From positions 1-5,397 of the forward strand of contig CANRFK010000092.1 in NCBI GenBank assembly GCA_947629875.1: a DNA stretch of 5,397 nt, written 5' to 3'. Under the pieces are notes generated by a model. That model saw only the letters and a program-made list of their open reading frames with translations, was not told the DNA's origin and made no database searches. Each line of letters starts with the position of its first letter. The stretch's first letter is position 1. Positions 1 to 3,633 of this stretch are shown here, piece after piece. A program made the position numbers and the translations under genes. The DNA comes from an uncultured Clostridia bacterium (GTDB lineage: Bacteria > Bacillota > Clostridia > Christensenellales > Borkfalkiaceae).

Positions 1-37
1 TGCCGCAAACTGCATCAGCCCTGTGGGCTGAATAGGG

Positions 38-70
38 TTCCCGTAAAAAGACGCAGTATTTTTATGGGAA
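38..70 (+). repeat. 12-bp hairpin with A/T inner stem
   Basis: The left arm TTCCCGTAAAAA (38-49) pairs with TTTTTATGGGAA (59-70) around a 9-nt loop. The single non-Watson-Crick position is a G-U pair if the plus strand is transcribed but an A-C mismatch if the minus strand is. This favours function, if any, in a plus-strand RNA. There is no T tract after it, so it is not a typical terminator. Confidence 0.45.
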
Positions 71-189
71 GAGGAGCCGCCGCGCGCAAAAAGCGCTTTT
101 CGGCAGAAAAGCGAAAAAAGCGTTCGTGCGGCGACGAGGGCGCGCCGCCAAAGGCGAAGTAGGATACGCCGAAAAGGCGTTCCCCTCTT

Positions 190-225
190 TCCCGAAAATC
201 TTTGCCGCGCAAATCTTTTTCGGGA
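190..225. repeat. Two-part 14-bp hairpin
   Basis: The outer arms TCCCGAAAA (190-198) and TTTTCGGGA (217-225) pair perfectly. Inside them TTTGC (201-205) pairs with GCAAA (209-213) around CGC, leaving only a 2 x 3 nt internal loop. No T tract follows on either strand. It lies 5 nt upstream of the terminator-like hairpin at 231-265. It may be part of an interspersed repeat rather than a gene-specific element. Confidence 0.5.
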
Positions 226-230
226 GCCCA

Positions 231-265
231 ATGGGGGGCGAGGCAACAGCCTCGCCCTTTCCCAT
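231..265 (+). terminator. Possible intrinsic terminator
   Basis: GGGCGAGGC (236-244) pairs perfectly with GCCTCGCCC (249-257) around the loop AACA, and TTT follows at 258-260. ATGGG (231-235) and CCCAT (261-265) can extend the stem below the T run. The T tract is short, so termination would be weak. It would serve a plus-strand gene lying before the window. An interspersed palindrome is the alternative. Confidence 0.4.
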
Positions 266-294
266 GGTATGGATACGAACATCCAAGCTGCGTC

Positions 295-321
295 TCCGAG
301 GCGGGGCATGTTCTCACGGCG
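295..321 (-). repeat. 27-nt dispersed element, copy 1 (inverted)
   Basis: Read on the minus strand this is CGCCGT, eight variable bases, then GCCCCGCCTCGGA. The same arrangement with the same 8-nt gap occurs on the plus strand at 1961-1987. With one flanking T, 14 consecutive bases are identical. The two copies face each other in opposite orientation around the MORN gene and its 3' repeats. They are most simply two members of a dispersed spacer repeat. Confidence 0.45.
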
Positions 322-340
322 GAAAAATCTTCCCGCCCCC

Positions 341-369
341 TTGACAAAACGTTAATTTTAATATAAAAT
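341..369 (+). promoter_or_regulatory. Sigma-A promoter of the MORN gene
   Basis: A consensus -35 TTGACA (341-346) is followed by a 17-bp spacer and the -10 TAAAAT (364-369, 5 of 6 matches). An overlapping TATAAA at 362-367 would give a poorer 15-bp spacer. Transcription should start near 376, giving a leader of about 30 nt. The region between is strongly A/T-rich, in contrast with the GC-rich sequence before it. Confidence 0.8.
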
Positions 370-407
370 TGTAGTAACATTTTGAAAATCCCTTTCGGAG
401 GCACCCC

Positions 408-1334
408 ATGACAGAACAGGCAAAGCACAGCACATGCAAGTTTTACGATCCCGACGACAGAACATACTACGATTGCGATATCTATTATATTGCAGACCTG
501 AACTTGGTGGAAGAGAGCCATAACGGCAAAGTGGGGTATGTCGGGCAGGGATTTCTCGATGGCGGAAGGCCTATCGCGCTCGGGCAAGGCAAAGTTTTCG
601 GAGACGATAAGTTGGGCACGATCAACGCAGAGTTTGTCGACAGCGGGATCATCGACGGCTACTGCCGGATCTTCCACGCCGATTATATCCATTACTGCAA
701 TTTTTTCCTGAACCCGTACAACGTTCCGGATGTGAGCGCGCGGGCAATTCCGCACAGATTCAGACTGCATTATGACTTGAAAAATGCCACAGCCCAATTT
801 ACCCTGTACGATCCGACCGCCAGAAACATCATCGACCGTTTCAATGTTACGCAGGCCGGAATGAACATCCTGAAACAGGATCTCGACTTCCGCCGCTCTC
901 ATGCGAAGAGTTGCGCCGACCGGCATGGAGAATTCTACAAATCAAGTTTCGACGACACCTACCACGCGGGATCGTTTTCCGACGGCAAAATAAATTGGGG
1001 CATACAAAAGAAAGAAAACAGTTATTATATCGGGGAGTTTTTCCTGAACGATCCTTACGGTTGGGGCAAAGACGTCTACAACAACGGGATCTACGTGGGC
1101 GAGCACCAATGGGGCAAGCGACAGTGGTTCGGGGTCTACCGTTGGAACGACGGGGATGAATATATCGGAACGTGGAAAGATGGCAACATGCACGGCTACG
1201 GGATCTACTTTTACAAGGACGGCTATTATGCAGGGGAATGGAAAAACGACCAGCGCGATGGCTACGGAACATACGTCTGGAACGACGGAAGCCGCAGGAG
1301 CGGCAGATATTCCAACGGCAAATTCGTCGGTTGA
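408..1334 (+). CDS. MORN-repeat protein of unknown function
   Basis: A 308-residue soluble protein with no signal peptide or membrane segment that I can see. The C-terminal third is a run of MORN repeats (pattern Y-x-G-x-W-x-x-G-x-x-x-G-x-G-x-x-x-x-x-x-D/N-G). Four near-complete units lie at about 206-227, 228-249, 250-272 and 273-295. A partial fifth (296-308) ends with NGKFVG, and a degenerate unit lies at about 185-205. Residues 43-64 look faintly MORN-like. The rest of the N-terminal 180 residues, rich in Tyr, Asp and Phe, match nothing I recognise. MORN repeats are beta-hairpin arrays used for protein or lipid binding, and in bacteria mostly have no assigned role. The ATG is well supported: GGAGG at 397-401 lies 6 nt upstream and a good promoter precedes it. 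The gene appears monocistronic. The stop TGA (1332-1334) lies inside the first unit of a tandem-repeat tract. The call as a MORN protein is firm; its function is unknown. Confidence 0.9.
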   Translation: MTEQAKHSTCKFYDPDDRTYYDCDIYYIADLNLVEESHNGKVGYVGQGFLDGGRPIALGQGKVFGDDKLGTINAEFVDSGIIDGYCRIFHADYIHYCNFFLNPYNVPDVSARAIPHRFRLHYDLKNATAQFTLYDPTARNIIDRFNVTQAGMNILKQDLDFRRSHAKSCADRHGEFYKSSFDDTYHAGSFSDGKINWGIQKKENSYYIGEFFLNDPYGWGKDVYNNGIYVGEHQWGKRQWFGVYRWNDGDEYIGTWKDGNMHGYGIYFYKDGYYAGEWKNDQRDGYGTYVWNDGSRRSGRYSNGKFVG

Positions 1335-1517
1335 ACACCAAATCATCGGCGAAACGTTTATCGATCGAATGCCAAATCCATGGACAGAACATCTATCGGT
1401 TGAATGCCAAATTTCTTGACCAAACATTTTTAGCCGAATACCGACTTCATCGGTTGAACAACAAATTTATCGATCGAACATTTATCGCCTGAACATCGAC
1501 TTAATCGGTTGAACATC
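1327..1517 (+). repeat. Degenerate tandem repeat, alternating 20/15-nt units
   Basis: About eleven imperfect units follow one another, anchored on GAA at 1333, 1351, 1367, 1387, 1402, (CAA at 1421), 1436, 1456, 1476, 1491 and 1511. The spacings are 18, 16, 20, 15, 19, 15, 20, 20, 15 and 20 nt. The long unit resembles TCGGTTGAACAACAAATTTA (1451 region) and the short unit TCGATCGAACATTTA (1470 region). Together they make a compound period of about 35 nt. The short units contain the palindrome TCGATCGA (1361-1368 and 1470-1477). The tract starts at the last codons of the MORN gene, so the stop codon is part of unit 1, and it ends at a GC hairpin. No start codon with a ribosome site gives a plausible protein from it. 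It may be a decayed minisatellite, a 3' UTR element or a binding-site array. Confidence 0.75.
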
Positions 1518-1548
1518 GCGCCGCCCGCAGCTCCGCTGCGGGCGGCGC
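1518..1548 (+). terminator. GC-rich hairpin, probable MORN gene terminator
   Basis: A perfect 14-bp stem: GCGCCGCCCGCAGC (1518-1531) pairs with GCTGCGGGCGGCGC (1535-1548) around TCC. It is followed by ACTTTCTCTTC, which is T-rich but interrupted. It lies about 180 nt after the MORN stop codon and directly after the repeat tract. If it is the terminator, the repeat tract is transcribed as a long 3' UTR. The imperfect T tract leaves open that it is just another palindromic spacer element. Confidence 0.5.
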
Positions 1549-1572
1549 ACTTTCTCTTCACTTCGTCGTGCC

Positions 1573-1612
1573 CCTCATACCGAGCCGCCTTTTGCGGCGA
1601 GAGTATCTTATC
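1573..1612 (+). repeat. CTCATACCGA...TATCTT palindromic element, copy 1
   Basis: It begins CCTCATACCGA, continues with the hairpin GCCGC (1584-1588), loop CTTTT, GCGGC (1594-1598), and ends GAGAGTATCTTATC. The outer ATAC (1577-1580) can pair with GTAT (1603-1606). The same head and tail frame a much longer insert at 1856-1957, which identifies both as one family. Mobile, non-coding repeats of this head-palindrome-tail shape are common in bacterial spacers. Confidence 0.55.
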
Positions 1613-1646
1613 TTCCCATCCTATTTTACTCCCTCATACACTCACG

Positions 1647-1693
1647 CCTACTTGCCTCCCCCTTGAGGGGGAGGGCAGGGAAGGGGTGTACTC
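1647..1693 (+). repeat. C-run/G-run hairpin element, copy 1
   Basis: CCTACTTG is followed by CCTCCCCC (1655-1662), loop TTGA, and GGGGGAGG (1667-1674). A G-rich tail then leads to GTACTC. The element at 1994-2037 has the same order: CCT-x-CTTG, a pyrimidine arm, a G-rich arm, a GGGG-rich tail, then CTC. The G-rich strand has several runs of four or more G, so a G-quadruplex is conceivable. No protein is encoded. Confidence 0.5.
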
Positions 1694-1777
1694 ATTCAGC
1701 CTTGCCTATTCCCCGCGTCATCTCTCCTCGCGCGCTGGTTGACCGCGTCATTCCGCCCCGTCTCTCTGTCCCTACGC

Positions 1778-1838
1778 GTCATTCTGAACCCGCCGCGCCC
1801 GCCCCCTTGGGGGGCGGGCGCGGCGGGTGAAGAATCCC
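1778..1838 (+). repeat. GTCATTCTGA...GAAGAATCCC element with 18-bp stem
   Basis: The head GTCATTCTGA and tail GAAGAATCCC flank a perfect 18-bp GC stem (1789-1806 with 1810-1827) around loop TTG. Outside it ATTCT (1781-1785) pairs with AGAAT (1831-1835), separated from the main stem by a 3 x 3 nt internal loop. The head and tail resemble, from my memory, a repeat widespread in bacterial spacers. The element at 2295-2331 has a related arrangement. No T tract follows, so it is not a terminator. Confidence 0.6.
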
Positions 1839-1855
1839 GACCAACGAAGTCCGTT

Positions 1856-1957
1856 CCTCATACCGAACGCGCCGCCGCGGCGGCGCGTGTCCCGCGCGCA
1901 CTATTGTCTACTATGCGCGGCACGAGAAACGTAGCGACGAAGTAGTGTATCTTCCCC
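1856..1957 (+). repeat. CTCATACCGA...TATCTT element, copy 2, expanded
   Basis: The head CCTCATACCGA and tail GTATCTTCCCC match the family at 1573-1612, but about 80 nt lie between them. The insert begins with a perfect 22-nt palindrome (1867-1888, centred on CCGCGG). A second hairpin follows, CGCGCA (1895-1900) with TGCGCG (1914-1919). Then comes a segment with CACTA (1899-1903) facing TAGTG (1943-1947). The nesting suggests that a palindrome expanded inside the older element, or that one element was inserted into another. Confidence 0.5.
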
Positions 1958-1960
1958 GAA

Positions 1961-1987
1961 CGCCGTCCGCCCGTGCCCCGCCTCGGA
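1961..1987 (+). repeat. 27-nt dispersed element, copy 2
   Basis: CGCCGT (1961-1966), eight variable bases, then GCCCCGCCTCGGA (1975-1987). The layout matches the minus-strand copy at 295-321. It lies directly after the expanded palindromic element and before the second C-run/G-run hairpin. Confidence 0.45.
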
Positions 1988-1993
1988 AGCCTT

Positions 1994-2037
1994 CCTGCTT
2001 GTCCCTCCTCGGGAGGGGGACAAAGGGGGTGGGGCTC
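1994..2037 (+). repeat. C-run/G-run hairpin element, copy 2
   Basis: After CCTGCTTG the arm CCCTCC (2003-2008) pairs with GGAGGG (2012-2017). TTGT (1999-2002) extends the stem with ACAA (2020-2023) across a 2-nt bulge. A tail rich in G runs leads to GGGGCTC and then to an A-rich stretch. It is the counterpart of the element at 1647-1693. The A tract after it would be a T tract only for minus-strand transcription entering the hairpin from the other side, so it is not a plus-strand terminator. Confidence 0.45.
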
Positions 2038-2061
2038 AAAAAATAAAAAAGTAAAAATTTT

Positions 2062-2090
2062 TTGACATATACAAAACTTTTAGCAAAAAT
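2062..2090 (+). promoter_or_regulatory. Weak promoter candidate without an assigned gene
   Basis: A consensus TTGACA (2062-2067) in A/T-rich sequence is followed 17 bp later by AAAAAT (2085-2090), only 4 of 6 matches to a -10. A transcript would run into the large hairpin at 2155-2224. An ATG at 2122 opens a very basic frame that reads through that hairpin and does not look like a real protein. A small non-coding RNA is possible, but the A/T-rich context makes a chance match likely. Confidence 0.25.
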
Positions 2091-2149
2091 TTCGTGCTAC
2101 CATATCTATGTAGAGAAGAGAATGCAACGCAAAAAAGCGGCGGCGCGTG

Positions 2150-2224
2150 AAAAAAAAGACCTCTGCGGCGGCAAGCGCGGCTGCCGCGAGGGCGGCGGCA
2201 GCGCGCGCCGCCGCAGAGGTCTTT
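2150..2224 (-). terminator. 70-nt hairpin terminator, second downstream of the GNAT gene
   Basis: An 18-bp perfect outer stem (2155-2172 with 2207-2224) encloses an AA bulge. Inside it is a 12-bp stem with one bulged G (2175-2187 with 2195-2206) and a 7-nt loop. Read on the minus strand the hairpin runs into eight consecutive T (A8 at 2150-2157 on the plus strand), partly inside the base of the stem. This is the textbook intrinsic terminator layout. It lies about 107 nt beyond the GNAT stop and behind a first terminator. It is much longer than needed for termination. Confidence 0.7.
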
Positions 2225-2240
2225 ATAGGGAAAATTTTAT

Positions 2241-2268
2241 AAAAAATCCCCTCATTTTTTTGAGGGGA
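2241..2268 (-). terminator. Intrinsic terminator of the GNAT gene
   Basis: On the minus strand TCCCCTCA, an A6 loop and TGAGGGGA form an 8-bp stem (plus-strand positions 2247-2254 and 2261-2268). It is immediately followed by six T (2246-2241). It begins about 62 nt after the GNAT stop codon and is correctly oriented for it. On the plus strand no T run follows, so it acts in one direction. Confidence 0.85.
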
Positions 2269-2294
2269 AAAGTCGTCATTCCGCCTTGCGTTTC

Positions 2295-2331
2295 TGTCAT
2301 TTCGACCAAGCGAAGCGCGTGGAGAAATCTC
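2295..2331 (+). repeat. GTCATTTCGACC...GTGGAGAAATCTC dispersed element
   Basis: The head TGTCATTTCGACC, the middle AAGCGAAGCGC and the tail GTGGAGAAATCTC form an imperfect palindrome in which ATTTC (2299-2303) pairs with GAAAT (2324-2328). From memory this matches a repeat type found in spacers of many unrelated bacteria. It is a relative of the 1778-1838 element. It ends on the last base of the GNAT stop codon and fills the space between that stop and the terminator. A broken head CGTCATTCCGCC precedes it at 2275-2286. Confidence 0.6.
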
Positions 2332-3449
2332 TAAATCTTCTTCACATAGCTGCGGCGGCGCTTGTGCTGGACGCTGTCGAACGACTTCCACATGTTGTGG
2401 ATGCTGTAATTGTCCTCCAAATTCAGATTGGTCTCGCAGTACTGCACGCCGTCCTCGTCGAGCATATTGATGAGCTCGTTGATGAGCACCGAACTTACGC
2501 CCTTCATGCGGTATTCCTCGACGACGCCAATGAGCGCGAGGTCGATGATCTTGGGGTGTTTGACCGCCTTCAACACGCGGAAGAGGGCGGGGATCGTCAG
2601 CCGTCCGCCCGACTTTTGCAGCGCCTTTGCAAGCGAGGCAAAGCAGATGCCGAAGCACACGGGGCGCTCGTCCTTATCGAGAATGACGCGGATAAACCGC
2701 ATGTCGATGATGAGTTTGAAGTTGGCGATGAGCGTCCTCTTCATGTTCTCGGTGAAGGGCACCGTGCCGTAAATTTCATCGTACGAGGCGTCGAGCACCT
2801 CAAAAAATTTATCGGCGTATTTATTGAGAAAGTCGCGCGTGTTCTTCGCCTTGCTCATGTGGAGCCCGTAGCGGTCGAGAATTTTCTGCGAGAGGCGGGG
2901 AAGCCGTTCGTCCCGCTCCTTGGGAAGATAGAGCTTGTGCTCGATCCAGTCCACTTCCTTTTGGTAGCCCAAATTCTCGATGAGTTTTTGGTAGTAGGGG
3001 TAGTTGTACTGCTCCTCAAAGGTGGCGAGCTCGTCGAAGCCCTCGATGAGCAAGCCCTCGCGCTCCAAGTCGGAGAAGTTCAAGGGCCCCACAACTTCAT
3101 CCATGCCCTTGTCCTTCGCCCACTTCTCGACGGCGGCGAAGAGGGCGCTTGCAACTTCCTGATCGTCGATGCTGTCGAACCGCGTAAAGCGCACGCGCTT
3201 TTGGTGCCACTTCTCGTTGGCGACGCGCTGCAAGATGCCCGAAATTCTCCCCACGACCTCCTTTTTGTCGTAGGCGAGGAAGTACACGGCCTCGGCTTGG
3301 TCGTTGTACGAATAGTTCTTCTTGAACATCTTCATCTCGTCCATGTAGAGCGGCGGGACGAAGTAGGGGTTCCCCTTGTAGAGCTTCAACGGGAACTTCA
3401 CGAATTGTCTGCGCTGTGCGCAGGTCTTCACTTCTTCGATATGTATCAT
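2331..3449 (-). CDS. GNAT-type acyltransferase-like protein, two-domain
   Basis: A 372-residue cytoplasmic protein of the GNAT superfamily, in a family of roughly 370-390 residues usually annotated only as N-acetyltransferase or hypothetical. Its acceptor substrate is not known. The N-terminal part holds the family landmarks FVPPLYMDE (30-38), VGRISGIL (66-73), GPLNFSD (121-127), EGLLIEGFD (131-139) and YNYPYY (148-153). The C-terminal part has a GNAT motif A-like acetyl-CoA loop, IGVVEEYRMKGVSSVLI (307-323), with the R/Q-x-x-G-x-G/A pattern read as R-M-K-G-V-S. It ends in HKRRRSYVKKI (362-372), a basic tail seen in relatives. The ATG is preceded on its own strand by GGTGAT (3458-3453), complementary to the 16S 3' end, and a short leader. 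The gene has its own promoter and two terminators, so it is probably transcribed alone, divergently from the ECF operon. Enzymatic activity is inferred, not shown. Confidence 0.85.
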   Translation of the reverse strand: MIHIEEVKTCAQRRQFVKFPLKLYKGNPYFVPPLYMDEMKMFKKNYSYNDQAEAVYFLAYDKKEVVGRISGILQRVANEKWHQKRVRFTRFDSIDDQEVASALFAAVEKWAKDKGMDEVVGPLNFSDLEREGLLIEGFDELATFEEQYNYPYYQKLIENLGYQKEVDWIEHKLYLPKERDERLPRLSQKILDRYGLHMSKAKNTRDFLNKYADKFFEVLDASYDEIYGTVPFTENMKRTLIANFKLIIDMRFIRVILDKDERPVCFGICFASLAKALQKSGGRLTIPALFRVLKAVKHPKIIDLALIGVVEEYRMKGVSSVLINELINMLDEDGVQYCETNLNLEDNYSIHNMWKSFDSVQHKRRRSYVKKI

Positions 3450-3464
3450 GGTATCACCGAACTT

Positions 3465-3493
3465 ATTGTAACGCAGGGAAGAAAATTTGTCAA
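3465..3493 (-). promoter_or_regulatory. Sigma-A promoter of the GNAT gene
   Basis: On the minus strand a perfect TTGACA (3493-3488), a 17-bp spacer and TACAAT (3470-3465) lie just before the start codon. Transcription should begin near 3458, leaving a leader of only about 9 nt. The GGTGAT ribosome site would therefore sit at the very 5' end of the message. Translation may therefore be nearly leaderless. Confidence 0.8.
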
Positions 3494-3516
3494 ACGGAAA
3501 GGCAAAATAGTAAAAA

Positions 3517-3591
3517 ATTTTATCAAATCACGCCCGCATTGCATTTTTGCGCTTTTTTTGCAAAACGTTCCCCCGTTTTCATTGATAAAAT
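3517..3591. promoter_or_regulatory. Inverted repeats in the divergent promoter region
   Basis: ATTTTATCAA (3517-3526) and TTGATAAAAT (3582-3591) are perfect 10-nt inverted copies 55 nt apart. The right copy contains the -35 hexamer of the ECF promoter. Between them are the palindrome TTTTGCAAAA (3556-3565) and AAAACG (3562-3567) facing CGTTTT (3574-3579). These could be operator half-sites for a shared repressor, but the A/T-rich sequence makes chance symmetry possible. Confidence 0.35.
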
Positions 3592-3610
3592 GCCGCCTTT
3601 TTGCTATAAT
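3582..3610 (+). promoter_or_regulatory. Extended -10 promoter of the ECF operon
   Basis: TTGATA (3582-3587, 5 of 6) is separated by 17 bp from a perfect TATAAT (3605-3610), and TGC directly before the -10 gives an extended -10 motif. The start site should be near 3617, giving a leader under 20 nt. No riboswitch fits in so short a leader. Expression is therefore likely high and set by the promoter. Confidence 0.85.
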
Positions 3611-3633
3611 GGAAACTGCGAACAGGAAAAATC

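Larger units (their letters stand above)
1..340. other. Gene-free region rich in inverted repeats
   Basis: I find no convincing gene here. Frame 1 is open from the window edge to a TAG at 160-162, but it is Lys/Arg-rich, runs through hairpins and matches no family I recognise, so a C-terminal gene end cannot be supported. What is visible is a series of short palindromes. There is a 7-bp stem at 15-31 with loop TGT, and a 12-bp stem at 38-70. A 12-nt perfect palindrome (89-100) is followed by an 8-bp stem at 94-113 with loop GGCA, and there is a 5-bp stem at 166-180 with loop GAAAA. A two-part hairpin lies at 190-225 and a terminator-like hairpin at 231-265. A weak hairpin (318-337) sits just upstream of the next promoter. 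The region could be the 3' side of an upstream gene plus interspersed repeats. Confidence 0.6.
1549..2154. other. Gene-free spacer packed with palindromic repeats
   Basis: No credible gene is present on either strand. Reading frames through this stretch are low-complexity translations of GC palindromes without ribosome sites. It holds several dispersed elements, listed separately: two of the CTCATACCGA/TATCTT type, two C-run/G-run hairpins, and one GTCATTCTGA/GAAGAATCC element. There is also one 27-nt element shared with 295-321. Short fragments that start like the same families (CGTCATTCCGCC at 1747-1758, and again at 2275-2286) suggest older, broken copies. From 2040 the composition switches abruptly to A/T-rich. 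Confidence 0.7.

Noticed and set aside
62..286. 74-codon minus-strand frame
   Set aside because: It would need a TTG start, runs through palindromes and is low in complexity; probably a translated repeat.
15..926. Long open frame (303 codons) on the minus strand
   Set aside because: It is antisense to the well-supported MORN gene over half its length and otherwise crosses a run of hairpins. It has no family resemblance and no ribosome site I could find.
1327..1517. CRISPR array
   Set aside because: Repeats are imperfect, only 15-20 nt, and have no unique spacers of constant length between them. No cas gene is present.
1327..1517. Plasmid or phage iteron origin
   Set aside because: The unit length is suggestive, but units are too divergent. 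There is no Rep gene, no adjoining A/T-rich melting region and no good DnaA box.
1509..1945. Two short plus-strand frames in the spacer
   Set aside because: They translate GC hairpins and dispersed repeats, lack ribosome sites and resemble no protein.
2062..2334. 90-codon basic plus-strand frame
   Set aside because: It needs a TTG that is itself part of a -35-like hexamer, or an internal ATG at 2122. It then reads through the 70-nt terminator hairpin and the dispersed repeat.
3611..3633. Vitamin riboswitch ahead of the ECF operon
   Set aside because: The predicted leader is under 20 nt, too short for any aptamer, and no aptamer motif was seen upstream.
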